From the NCBI GenBank assembly GCA_004352715.1, contig SCFE01000012.1, forward strand, positions 1,465,475 to 1,529,474: a stretch of 64,000 nucleotides of DNA, written 5' to 3'. The stretch is from Hofstenia miamia. Lineage: Eukaryota; Xenacoelomorpha; Acoela. Positions 22,692 through 35,193 of the stretch are shown here, piece after piece (positions within the stretch are counted from its first letter, which is position 1; every line of letters begins with the position of its first letter). Position numbers and translations under genes: made by a program. The notes beneath the pieces are model-generated. The model was not told where the DNA came from. It did no database searches and saw nothing but the letters and a program-made list of their open reading frames with translations.

Positions 22692-23044
22692 GTTGCAGGA
22701 TGTTTCCATAATTAATTATTGTATCACAAAATGGCTATGCCATATCAAAGTATCTCCGCACTAAATTTTGTGTTGATAGGATGTACCGTTTCCGAGATCT
22801 TGGAGGGGGGCACATCTTATGATATTGCAATATGAAAAGAAACTGAAGAAAAAAAGTGGCATGTGAAGTGCTTACCAAATAATGTTGGGTTAAAAATTGA
22901 GTTTTTTAAACCGGATTAGTGAAACAAGAGATAATACTGCATTGAGAGAAATCCTAAAAATGTACATTGCAGAAGTTTTATTGCAAAAACTTATTTTGTA
23001 AATTTGTATACATTTATTCCATTTGACGCTCTTCAGGCTAAATT

Positions 23045-23570
23045 GACTTATATTACAACTTGTTTAACTTTACCTACTCTAAATTTACAATTTACTATTT
23101 TCAATCCCTGTTCAAGTTAAAAAGTATATATTGCTGTATAACTTCACATCTGTAATTTCATGGTTCACACTTCTCTCATTATTGCTTGCATGTGTTACTG
23201 TAATGTAATCTAAAGTTTGTATTTAGTTGTATCATATGTCACAATCTGATTCAATCACATCTAAAAAGATTTTGTTGTTCATGCTTTTTTGGATTTGTAT
23301 TTTTTGCATATAAAAGTATATAATTGTGCCCAATTGACCTCGCATGGGAATGTCAATTCTTAGAACATATGCATACGCTTTTCGGCCATAAAAATTAGTG
23401 TAGATTAAAAATGTGTAATATATAATAAATCATACCAAGTTAAAGCAACAAAGTCTCACATGAATTGGATGAGCAGGAATATTCATTGTTTTTGCTTTAC
23501 AGATGTGAAAACCACTTTGGTGCAGGCCTTCTCCATCTCAACTATTGACCATTTGCCGTATACTTTACTG
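23045..23570 (+). repeat. Block X, ~0.5 kb (also 41600-42065 and 38850-39370)
   Basis: A non-coding block with stretches such as 'gtaatgtaatctaaagtttg' and 'cagattcaatcacatct'-like sequence occurs three times. In each case it lies 1.1-1.4 kb upstream of an LRAT start or LRAT shell start. This supports tandem duplication of an LRAT-containing unit. Confidence 0.65.
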
Positions 23571-24296
23571 AATAGAGCTTTGGTTTATTCACAAACCACC
23601 AATGTTGACACTCTCCAGACAATTTGTCCTTAGCTTTTATGTGCAACTTATTTTGTGTTATTGAGTAAAGGTGGACTTGGACTCCGAATAATTCACAAGT
23701 CAAGATAATCCGGGAGAGTTAAGACAGTTTACTGTAAAAATGGTTTGTTTCAAATTTGTACATCAAAGAGTTCATGTCACTGTTGAGTAGGGTTATTTGA
23801 TTTTCAAATGCTGGTCTTATTATTTTACAGTGAAATTGAAAAATACGTAATTTAGACGAGTCACCTATTACCATGTTAATATAATATGCAGATTTTATAC
23901 TAATTCAATTAACATGAAAATATTAAAAAATAGAGGTAGTTTAAAGATTTGTAATAGATAAAATAAATGCAAGAACATCAAACCAAGTTGAGGAATCTTA
24001 GTCTCACATGTTAGCATTCTACAGCAAATGTAAATATTTAAACCCTTATGTCCATATGGTAGAATTTACATGTGGTTGACAAGGTTTTTTTGTTATTGCA
24101 GCAAAACATAGCAACATAGTTTGATGGATCCACACTATCATTGGATAATGCACAACCTCTTCTACCTCAATAATATTTTTGATGAAGCCAAAGTTAACTG
24201 ATTGCTTTACAGGACTAACAAATCCTTTGGTGCTGGCCTTTTCCATCCACTGGTGACAATTTGTAGTATACTGTACTGCATAAGCTTTGGCTTACG

Positions 24297-24545
24297 TTAG
24301 CTTCCTTCTCAGCATTTGCCTCATTTCTAAATATTTGTAAATTGTAAATTAAAAAACACATTTAAGTTTGCAAGTAGCCTATATCACATTATAATCTATG
24401 TATACATATGTATACGTAACTCATCAATGCAACCCACTTGGCTATTAAATTTTGTAATTTTTATTCGTTTTTAAATTTATGCAATTGGGAAAATGCCTAT
24501 TTTTGTAGATAGTTTTAATTTATTAATCAATAAAAGAAAGAAAAA
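24297..24545 (+). pseudogene. LRAT gene shell without coding sequence, copy I
   Basis: The 5' flank matches LRAT copy C: TTCCTTCTCAG, 'cctatatcacattataatct', then 'catcaatgcaac'. At the start codon ATG CAA (24427-24432) it jumps directly to the last five codons, 'acttggctattaa', and the gene's 3' flank follows. About 1 kb of coding sequence has been removed between codon 2 and the C-terminal GY-stop. The flanks are otherwise well kept. A second copy at 42916-43165 comes from the segmental duplication. Confidence 0.7.
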
Positions 24546-24559
24546 AATATCTATATTTG

Positions 24560-24960
24560 AGATTTGCTTTGTATAGTGCTATGGAAGTGTTTATTAATTT
24601 CGTTGCTAAATGTTCTTAATTTATTAATTTGTTTCATGGATTTATCTAAATTATTCCATATATTTATAGATTTGTTGAGAAATGAATTTTTCATTATTTT
24701 CTTGTTATATAGAAGAGGCTTAATTTTTAGTGTTTTATGCGTTTATCTTTGCAATATTTTGGTGGATAGAAAATTAGATTTTTGGTGTGGAACAATATTA
24801 TTCAATATTTTAAAGAAGGTATAAATTATACATTGTCGACATTACCTGTGGTCTGATTGCTCAAATCGTTTACATACATGTTGAATAGTAAAAAGCCTAA
24901 AATAATTCAATTTTTTTAAAAAATTCATTCGTATAAAATTCAATTTGTCTCCGATACATT
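24560..24960 (-). pseudogene. LINE fragment (reverse transcriptase piece joined to C-terminus)
   Basis: The minus strand encodes ILGFLLFNMYVNDLSNQTTG, the reverse transcriptase block before the catalytic YxDD. It then passes to the ORF2 C-terminal signature NSFLNKSINIWNNLDKSMKQ. The segment between is deleted. It is duplicated at 43180-43560. The plus-strand open frame over the same bases is a shadow. Confidence 0.65.
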
Positions 24961-24995
24961 TTTATGTAGTATACACGGTGGAGTTAGAAAAGTTA

Positions 24996-26628
<1,633 letters not shown>

Positions 26629-26630
26629 TA

Positions 26631-27970
26631 TATAAATGACTAGCGGTTTTTATAGGGCAGTTTATTTGTGCATTTAATTTTGTCAAAAGTTGTTGATTTA
26701 TTTCGGAATACAGTATATTTCTATAATTCAAGTTAATTAGTATTAATGGGTGAATTAATAGAATTTTTGTCTGTGGTCGGAAGCTGTTGAAATATATTAC
26801 TAAAAACCTTAATTGAAGAAGCCATTTTCTTAATATCACTTCTTATTTGTTTTGTAAAATTAAGTTAAGAATAAAATTTATGCCTAAATATTTAATAGAA
26901 TTAACCTGTTCAAGGTATATGTCGTTAAATGTCAATGTAAACTGAGAGAAATTTGTGGAATTATCGTTAGATTTAGGTCTAATTAAACAAAATTGAGTCT
27001 GAGTCGGGTTTACTCTTAGTTTTTATGATGCAAAATATTATGAAAGAAAAATGGAATTTTTTTCTAGAGCTTTCGTAGTAATTTCAGAAGACATATGTGA
27101 ACTAAATAGCATAGATCGGCAGCACGTGGTATGAAATTACATCTGATTTGATTGCTCTAATTGGTTTACATACATATTGACCGTTAAAAATTACAAAGTT
27201 GGTTCTTGGGGAGCACCATTTTTAAGAAAGGTCCATTCAGAGAATATGCAGAGTCTGGAAAATAGTTACTGATGCGATATATGGTTGCTGGCAGTAATTT
27301 CAAAAACCAATTTTCCAGTGGAATTGCAGATTGTAGTTCCAAAAAATTTGTGTTCCTAGTTGAAGAAGAGCGATTGAGTATAACATTTTTTGCACACAAA
27401 CCACTCTTGGAGATCATCCAACTTCGAATATGGAATCAGTTGCTGATTTCTAAATTGAGAAGATGATATAGGTTGAAATTGTAATGCGATGAGGTTTGAG
27501 AATTTTGCATTGCTCCTATTAAATTTCACTTTTTCAATTCATTTTATACATTTTGCATCAATCCACGACTTTGAGACTTTTTTAATAACCTTATCAAGTT
27601 TTCCTAGAGTATAAATGTTCTCTTCAAGGCAACAAATATCTAGACAGATTAAAAAAGTTTTATTAAATTTTTAAGCATTTCATTTGGTGTTTGTGAAAAG
27701 TAAATTCTATTCAAAGTTTCGATTTTTAAATAATGTACATTTTTTAACATTTTCTTATCATTTTTTTCTTATTTTAATCTAAGTTTTGTATGGATAGGTA
27801 ATTATTTGTTTATTAGAATATCTTGTTATAGGGCAATTGTCTAAGTAAGGGAAACGATAAAATGATCAAACAAGGTTTGACTATATGCAGAAATTATGGA
27901 TGAAATGCATTGATTTATTAGTGAAATGTTAAAATTCAAAGTGAAAGAAAACTGTAGTTTGGATTTTTCA
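26631..27970 (-). pseudogene. LINE ORF2 remnant, minus strand
   Basis: Broken minus-strand frames include NGAPQEPTL...FLTVNMYVNQLEQSNQ near 27220-27130, a degraded GVPQGS...F.MYVNDL block. Further along is NPTQTQFCLIRPKSNDN, then IYLEQVNSIKYLGINF near 26880, the usual post-YxDD thumb region. Several stops are present. The same remnant is found at 43614-44930. It is not the same copy as the LINE piece at 24560. Confidence 0.7.
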
Positions 27971-27976
27971 GTACTA

Positions 27977-28846
27977 CAGTCACGTGCAAAAGTATTGGGT
28001 CATTGCATGATTTTAAGTCTTTTGACTTTTAATGTGACATAGATTTGCTTTATGCATTCCAGTGTAATCAATTCAAGTGAGGATTAAGTCCTTTGATGTA
28101 TTGCTTGTCAGAAATGAATATTGAGCAAGAATTTCTAAAATGCACTTTTATAAAATCATATTCCATTCACCAGATCCTTTGTAGTCAAGTACACTTTGAA
28201 GTGGTTGCCACCGCATCTCTTCATGGTTCTTGATTAGTTGCACCCAAAATTAATTGTTTTTTGTTTAGTATCTCACATAATATATAATATCTGTGTCTTA
28301 TACAGTTTTATATCATTTTTAACATGCCAAGGCAACGTGAACTAACTCAGCAGCAGCATGACCAAATAATTGCTCTCCACCTGCATACAACAGTTGTCTG
28401 GTAAGCATTTCATCAACATGGAAACATTTCGTCATGAAATTGTGAAAATTTGGTCCACTGAAATCACAAAGGAAGTCTGTGAACATCTTGCCATCAGTAT
28501 GCATAACAGGATAGAAGAAGTTATCAAAAATAAAAGAAATGCAACGAAATATTGACATTTATTAACTAATTTTTATACAAATAATACAGATAATACATTT
28601 TTAGTTCAATAAATGTGTACATTTAAATTTAAATTGTTTTTAATACAAGCAGGAAATAATTTCTGATTTATTAAGATTGCTAATAAATTCATACAAAGCT
28701 GCAAAAATATAAAATTCTATTAAATATTATATTTTACTAAATGTCTATTATTGAATACAGTATATAGTTTCAAATAACCTCTAGTAATTTTGTCTAAAGA
28801 AAAAATAGATATTTTTTAGCTGACCCAATACTTTTGCACTTGACTG
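27977..28846 (+). mobile_element. Internally deleted Tc1-like element, 870 bp
   Basis: TA flanks both ends (27975-27976 and 28847-28848). The inverted ends read CAGTCACGTGCAAAAGTATT and, at the other end, CAGTCAAGTGCAAAAGTATT in complement. Inside, a transposase start MPRQRELTQQQHDQIIALH (28324 to a stop at 28402) is followed in another frame by the C-terminal RIEEVIKNKRNATKY with a stop at 28553-28555. The catalytic core is gone. The left end coincides exactly with the end of similarity between the two segmental duplication copies. Confidence 0.85.
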
Positions 28847-28848
28847 TA

Positions 28849-29573
28849 CAACAGTACATACATGTATATAGACAATATTAGTAATCAATTAGACTATGCC
28901 GATTAACCGAATATGTAATGAATAATAACAACAAACCGATTAATCGACAGGATTAATAAAAAACTTAATTAGTGATAAGTAGGGTCTACTTTTAATGAAA
29001 TGTAACTAAATCAGATACAAAAACAAGTTTTTACATAAATCAATAAGATTTGTACCTATTCTTTTACCCGAAAAGTGCGTATATCAAAAGAGTGAGGGCG
29101 ATGGGCGCGATTCCCAACACTCCAATTGAAAAAATACAGCATTATTGTAGATTTAGGTAAATTGCCCTGTTCTCCCGTTACATTAAAGCAAGGTTGCAAA
29201 CATTACACTCAACAGCGAAATTCCGACCTGGAGCAGATGACATCTTGCTAGAATTGCTAAATGAGTATTCGCTTTTAGATTTGACGTGTTTAAATTTTTA
29301 TTGATTACATTTGTGGATGTGAAAAGAAGCTTTTCAGAGAATAAGACTTTCTTTTGAAAGAAAAACGTTGCCATGAAAAATTCAAAAATTCATTTTGTAT
29401 TATGCGTAAATTAAATTTATATTAACCTAAATAATGACATCCTCTTACTTAAATCGACAATTTTGTTTGTCAAAAACAATTTAAAAAATGCTAAAAATGT
29501 ATAGTAACACTAGCATACAAAATAGGCAGAAATGAAGAAACTTGATACAATAAATAATTTAATAGAACAATAC
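28849..29573. other. No recognised feature; probable INTS6 intron
   Basis: AT-rich DNA 3' of the INTS6 exon on the minus strand. No further INTS6 exon could be recognised here. Confidence 0.4.
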
Positions 29574-29726
29574 CTGCCAAGCTGCATTGGGGTTTTTCTT
29601 ATCAAGAAAGAGTGACGATAAAATACAAGGTTCTATTTCGTATTTGTCGTAAGGGATGTTGTCAATTGGTCCAGGGTCAACATCTGTAGGATCTACCAAA
29701 ACCTCCGGATGAGCTGTACGAGGAGG
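29574..29726 (-). CDS. INTS6: Integrator complex subunit 6, exon (downstream of the two)
   Basis: This 153-base minus-strand exon is bordered by ...TATTTAG and CAG|GTATTG and is open in phase 0 for 51 codons. It encodes PPRTAHPEV...PGPIDNIPYDKYEIEP...DKKNPNAAWQ. This lines up with the conserved segment of INTS6 that follows the von Willebrand A domain (PPRTSHP...DKLPFDKYELEP...ERKSP..CWQ in vertebrates). INTS6 belongs to the Integrator complex, which binds RNA polymerase II, processes snRNAs and recruits PP2A to terminate paused transcription in the nucleus. The next exon should continue with the V(Y/F)V...HPFGYLK region; I could not find it among the transposons to the left. Confidence 0.75.
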
Positions 29727-29806
29727 CTAAATACCAAGAGCAATTATGAATACAATGTTTCAAGGAAGAAGTTTATATGCAAAACACAATTTAGAAAAAT
29801 GCTAAC

Positions 29807-29970
29807 AAGAGTTGTAGCTGCAGAATCTGGAAAATAGGGCTCGGGTAGTGGCCAATGACCAAAAACTACTTTTTGAGCATTAGTTTTAACGAACAACATT
29901 CTACGAAACGTTTTCCACTTTATGGGAGGCGGCTGCGGAAGATGAAGTGATTTCTGACCAGGAAACACAT
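29807..29970 (-). CDS. INTS6: Integrator complex subunit 6, exon (upstream of the two)
   Basis: This 164-base minus-strand exon has acceptor ATTGTTTAG and donor CTT|GTTAGC. It opens with two bases of a split codon and ends in phase 0, so it joins in frame to the exon at 29574-29726 across an 80-base intron. It encodes DVFPGQKSLHLPQPPPIKWK, then FRRMLFVKTNAQKVVFGHWPLPEPYFPD and SAATTL. The GHWP(L/V)PE..(F/W)PD...TL-PPRT run is highly characteristic of INTS6. Together the exons give about 105 residues of an expected 800-900. The N-terminal VWA domain was not seen up to the N gap at 31946, so the gene is spread over long introns or is partial here. Confidence 0.75.
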
Positions 29971-31945
29971 CTAAACAATTCAAATTTTAAAATAGTGTAA
30001 CGAAAATTTGCTAATTAAAGAAACAACATTAAATATTGTAAGTAATTAAATAATGCCAAATCAGAGAGATGTTTTGATATTTTTAAAAATAACATAAATG
30101 CTTGCAAACGTTGTATTTTACAACTTTTGAAAACGATTTTAAGGCATCATCAGAATTAGTTGCGCTTGCCAGCTGCAGTTTGATTACTTCTTTAGAAATT
30201 GGTAGTTGCTTTGTGCTCTTTAACTCTTAATATACTGAGGTATTAGATACCCTTGAAAATACCAAGGATGGTCAAATTGACCACACAAACATTTTGCAGT
30301 AGGCCTAGATATTGCGGATTAGAAATCACGGCATAGTATTTAAATGATTGAAACAGGTAAACTTCATTAGTGCCTATCAGTGAATTTTAAATGTAGAGGA
30401 AAGCGAGGAAAATGTTAACAAAAGACTAAAACTGAAAGAAAAATTATCGTAAGTTTTTGCTTACACGAAAAGTTCAAAATTCTACAATTGCTGAATATTA
30501 AATCTCGAGATTACTTCGATGAACGGGTATCACATTAATGTTGAGAGCATTTACTTCGGAACATTAGTGAAATTCCATGGAACTTCCATTTAGTGTCTTT
30601 CTAATCTAGATTAGCTGTTTGTTTAATATTTGTAACAGAAAGTTTCCAATCGCTATTTTGCGAACGTAAATGACCAAACAATGTCAAAAAATATTCCCTG
30701 CAATCAATAGTTCTACTTACGTATTCTAAAATTTCATAGTGGAGTTTAAAAAGGCAAACTACAATCAATTAAATTTATAATTTCTGTGAAAATTAACGCA
30801 TTTCAAAATGTAAACTACGTTGATGCACTTATTGGATGCTTTACAAATTGCGATCACACGTTGACGAAGTGGTTTATATCGCAACGTAGCATTTACCAGA
30901 CACCCTTCACATATTATAATTTTGCATGCATGATTATTGAAGAGATAAAACTTTGCAGGAAAGATCAATTGGTTGCGATCGAAACCAACATTATTTTTCA
31001 AATACAAGTTATATGTTTAATGAAAACGGTCAGCAATAAACATCTCGTTTTATAAATCAAATATAAAATGACCTTTTTCAGTATACAGTGGTGACCGTCC
31101 TCCATTGCTGAGTACACCGTTTGAATCTGGTTTCAAATGAGGATATCCTAAATGTAGTTAAAATTACCCAGGAAAATAAAGCCATAAAATATTTTGTACA
31201 GTTTACGAAAATAGTGTAAATATGAACAATATTTCCGTTATGTGCAAATTTATACCAAGTGCAAACTTAGCCTTCAATAATATTCTAAAAACTTGAAATC
31301 ATATACATTTCTAATTAGAAAATTTTATACACCGTTCAGATTAGATTTTAGGTTGACACAGCGCTCATGCTCATAACAAATTTGTGAAATAAAAAATATT
31401 TGAAATGTGTAACCGAATATCAAGATATTTCGAAATAGTTATCTTGGCAGACAGCGTACAATTATAGTTTGAATATGATTTGTCTAACCAATTTCATTCA
31501 AGGAATAACTAAATGCTGTTTGTTATTTATTCTATGTCACTTTATTAATCATTGTCTTGAAATTTGATACTGGTAACAACTATGTGTATTTTTAAAGAAT
31601 ACACTACTGTCACCTGCGTTGACTAATCTTGGAACAAAATCTGTGAAATTCGAATTAATCATTGAACTCGAACAATGTTACCTGACGTCAATCAACATAA
31701 TTAAAAATCGTGGAAGAGTTCAAAAAATAACAGTAAATGTAATCGAACAATATATACTAGTTCCCTTTAATATAACTCTCTAAGAAACTGACAATATATG
31801 TGTGGGAAAATAATTGTTTTTTTCACTCTATAAATTGAAAAGTCAACATCATTCAAACATGAGATATTTCATTACCACACAATTTAAGAACAAATTATAC
31901 TTGACAATAGAAGCTTAGTTAAAGAGTATATATATATATATATAT
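29971..31945. other. Intron-like DNA with no secure exon
   Basis: The region between the INTS6 exon and the gap at 31946 is AT-rich. Overlapping frames at 30765-31055 on both strands have no recognisable motif. A segment at 30105-30240, read on the minus strand, resembles a Penelope-like 3' end ('ttctgatgatgcc') but is too short to call. (TA)n begins at 31927. Confidence 0.4.
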
Positions 31946-32945
31946 NNNNNNNNNNNNNNNNNNNNNNNNNNNNNNNNNNNNNNNNNNNNNNNNNNNNNNN
32001 NNNNNNNNNNNNNNNNNNNNNNNNNNNNNNNNNNNNNNNNNNNNNNNNNNNNNNNNNNNNNNNNNNNNNNNNNNNNNNNNNNNNNNNNNNNNNNNNNNNN
32101 NNNNNNNNNNNNNNNNNNNNNNNNNNNNNNNNNNNNNNNNNNNNNNNNNNNNNNNNNNNNNNNNNNNNNNNNNNNNNNNNNNNNNNNNNNNNNNNNNNNN
32201 NNNNNNNNNNNNNNNNNNNNNNNNNNNNNNNNNNNNNNNNNNNNNNNNNNNNNNNNNNNNNNNNNNNNNNNNNNNNNNNNNNNNNNNNNNNNNNNNNNNN
32301 NNNNNNNNNNNNNNNNNNNNNNNNNNNNNNNNNNNNNNNNNNNNNNNNNNNNNNNNNNNNNNNNNNNNNNNNNNNNNNNNNNNNNNNNNNNNNNNNNNNN
32401 NNNNNNNNNNNNNNNNNNNNNNNNNNNNNNNNNNNNNNNNNNNNNNNNNNNNNNNNNNNNNNNNNNNNNNNNNNNNNNNNNNNNNNNNNNNNNNNNNNNN
32501 NNNNNNNNNNNNNNNNNNNNNNNNNNNNNNNNNNNNNNNNNNNNNNNNNNNNNNNNNNNNNNNNNNNNNNNNNNNNNNNNNNNNNNNNNNNNNNNNNNNN
32601 NNNNNNNNNNNNNNNNNNNNNNNNNNNNNNNNNNNNNNNNNNNNNNNNNNNNNNNNNNNNNNNNNNNNNNNNNNNNNNNNNNNNNNNNNNNNNNNNNNNN
32701 NNNNNNNNNNNNNNNNNNNNNNNNNNNNNNNNNNNNNNNNNNNNNNNNNNNNNNNNNNNNNNNNNNNNNNNNNNNNNNNNNNNNNNNNNNNNNNNNNNNN
32801 NNNNNNNNNNNNNNNNNNNNNNNNNNNNNNNNNNNNNNNNNNNNNNNNNNNNNNNNNNNNNNNNNNNNNNNNNNNNNNNNNNNNNNNNNNNNNNNNNNNN
32901 NNNNNNNNNNNNNNNNNNNNNNNNNNNNNNNNNNNNNNNNNNNNN
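31946..32945. other. N gap, exactly 1000 bases
   Basis: A (TA)n run ends at the left border and gypsy gag begins directly at the right border. The gap probably hides the 5' LTR and most of gag. The exact length suggests an arbitrary size. Confidence 0.9.
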
Positions 32946-33442
32946 GAAAGTAATACATATGAATGTCGCCAATGTGGCAGAATCCATAAATCAAGAAATT
33001 GCCCAGCGTATGGACAAAGTTGTAGGAAATGCGGGAAGCCTAACCATTTTGCTTGTAAGTGCAGAGCACATCTACAAAGACTTAGTTATCAGCAGTAAAC
33101 TAGCCATGAAGTCAACGATATTAATGAAACAGACAGTGACATTTCTTCAGCAGCCGAATACGAATGTGATGAAATTAAACATGTGGAACATCGTGAGCTA
33201 AGGACCACAATCCAAGTGTTTGGCCAGCCCATAAGTATAAAGGTGGATTCTTGTGCGCCATGCACCTATACAAATGCTGAAGACACTTGAAAGACAAATT
33301 AATCAAAAATTGAAAATATCCAGGAGCAGAGGAGAGCTAAGTGGGTACGGAGGCCAAAAAATACCTACTATTGGTGAAATAAGGCTACCAGCTGTGATTG
33401 GAAAAACACGAATGCAGACAAATGTGAAGTTTTTGCCCAGAT
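32946..33442 (+). pseudogene. Gypsy gag nucleocapsid end and protease remnant
   Basis: One frame from 32946 reads YECRQCGRIHKSRNCPAYGQ and CRKCGKPNHFACKC, two CCHC knuckles (CX2CX3HX4C and CX2CX4HX4C) of a gag nucleocapsid. It runs into ELRTTIQVFGQPISIKVDSC, where the protease active site (D-S/T-G-A expected) reads DSCAPC, so the catalytic Gly is lost. The later protease part, LSGYGGQKIPTIGEIRLP, is in another frame at ~33331-33442 and ends in a stop. Confidence 0.75.
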
Positions 33443-33601
33443 AACAATTTTGGTTGTTTTTACGTTGTTTATAGTTGTTTCATACTTTTGGTTGTTGCAG
33501 CAACCACTAACATCGTAATAACAACTTTAGTAAAAAATCATCAGTGAGCAGATGCTTGCAAATTTAACTGACTTTGTTATTTTATTACAAGATCCTTTTA
33601 T

Positions 33602-34261
33602 ATAAAAAAGGATTTGCATCCTCCGAGACGTTACACGATAGCAATTATCCCAAAGCTTAAAGAAAAGCTTCAAGAACTGGAAGCATCTGGAATAATTTCT
33701 AAAGTAGATGAACTCACTATCTGGGTTGGAAGTATGGTGGTCGTAGAAAAACCAACGGTGATTTAAGACTAACTTTTGTTAATAAGACCCTAAATAAAGA
33801 AATTGTTAGAGAATATCATTATTCACCTTCAACCCCAAGCTACGAGAATTTTTAAATGGAACGCGCTACTTCACAGTGGTAGACCTCTTCAACTGTTACT
33901 GGCACATACCGCTATCAAAATCTTCAGTGAGATTATGCACGTTTAATATCACATTTGGTAGGCACCACTGGAATAGATTACCCTTTGGATTAGCGTCCGC
34001 TGCAGATAAATCATAATCAATGATTGACCGAAATTTCGGAGATATATTAAATGTCATGGTAATTCATGATGATATCTGTATCGCTACATCTACGAAAGAA
34101 GAACACATGTCAACATTAAAGGCTGTTTTATCTCGTGCTAGATCTAGAAATATGAAGTTTAACAAACGCAAACTTCAACTAATGGCAGATGAAATAAAAT
34201 ATATGGGATTCATTGTGAACAAAAATGGATTCCAACCAGATCCACAGAAAGTAGAAACCAT
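33602..34261 (+). pseudogene. Gypsy reverse transcriptase, 5' part
   Basis: Recognisable blocks in shifting frames are PPRRYTIAIIPKLKEKLQEL, NGDLRLTFVNKTLNK, TRYFTVVDLFNCYWHIPL, FNITFGRHHWNRLPFGL, and from 34020 an open run with VMVIHDDICIATST and MKFNKRKLQL...IKYMGF. The catalytic box reads IHDD where Y(V/M/I)DD is usual. At least three frame breaks and a stop (NQ near 34017) lie before 34020. The sequence runs into the N gap at 34262. Confidence 0.8.
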
Positions 34262-35193
34262 NNNNNNNNNNNNNNNNNNNNNNNNNNNNNNNNNNNNNNN
34301 NNNNNNNNNNNNNNNNNNNNNNNNNNNNNNNNNNNNNNNNNNNNNNNNNNNNNNNNNNNNNNNNNNNNNNNNNNNNNNNNNNNNNNNNNNNNNNNNNNNN
34401 NNNNNNNNNNNNNNNNNNNNNNNNNNNNNNNNNNNNNNNNNNNNNNNNNNNNNNNNNNNNNNNNNNNNNNNNNNNNNNNNNNNNNNNNNNNNNNNNNNNN
34501 NNNNNNNNNNNNNNNNNNNNNNNNNNNNNNNNNNNNNNNNNNNNNNNNNNNNNNNNNNNNNNNNNNNNNNNNNNNNNNNNNNNNNNNNNNNNNNNNNNNN
34601 NNNNNNNNNNNNNNNNNNNNNNNNNNNNNNNNNNNNNNNNNNNNNNNNNNNNNNNNNNNNNNNNNNNNNNNNNNNNNNNNNNNNNNNNNNNNNNNNNNNN
34701 NNNNNNNNNNNNNNNNNNNNNNNNNNNNNNNNNNNNNNNNNNNNNNNNNNNNNNNNNNNNNNNNNNNNNNNNNNNNNNNNNNNNNNNNNNNNNNNNNNNN
34801 NNNNNNNNNNNNNNNNNNNNNNNNNNNNNNNNNNNNNNNNNNNNNNNNNNNNNNNNNNNNNNNNNNNNNNNNNNNNNNNNNNNNNNNNNNNNNNNNNNNN
34901 NNNNNNNNNNNNNNNNNNNNNNNNNNNNNNNNNNNNNNNNNNNNNNNNNNNNNNNNNNNNNNNNNNNNNNNNNNNNNNNNNNNNNNNNNNNNNNNNNNNN
35001 NNNNNNNNNNNNNNNNNNNNNNNNNNNNNNNNNNNNNNNNNNNNNNNNNNNNNNNNNNNNNNNNNNNNNNNNNNNNNNNNNNNNNNNNNNNNNNNNNNNN
35101 NNNNNNNNNNNNNNNNNNNNNNNNNNNNNNNNNNNNNNNNNNNNNNNNNNNNNNNNNNNNNNNNNNNNNNNNNNNNNNNNNNNNNNNNNNNNN
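34262..35193. other. N gap, 932 bases, inside the gypsy pol gene
   Basis: It replaces the end of reverse transcriptase and RNase H. The contig stranded at 47716-48799 starts with just that missing region and then repeats the sequence found right of this gap. Confidence 0.9.

Noticed and set aside
24564-24824. 86-codon plus-strand frame, repeated at 43183-43443
   Set aside because: The opposite strand reads as the C-terminus of a LINE ORF2, and the plus-strand product is a hydrophobic shadow; the copies reflect the segmental duplication.
30765-31055. Overlapping 80-89 codon frames on both strands
   Set aside because: No recognisable motif, no splice support, and mutual overlap.
31090-31135. 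Possible plus-strand exon after TTTTTCAG (YSGDRPPLLSTPFESGFK)
   Set aside because: The acceptor looks reasonable, but a stop follows after 18 codons and there is no donor or family match.
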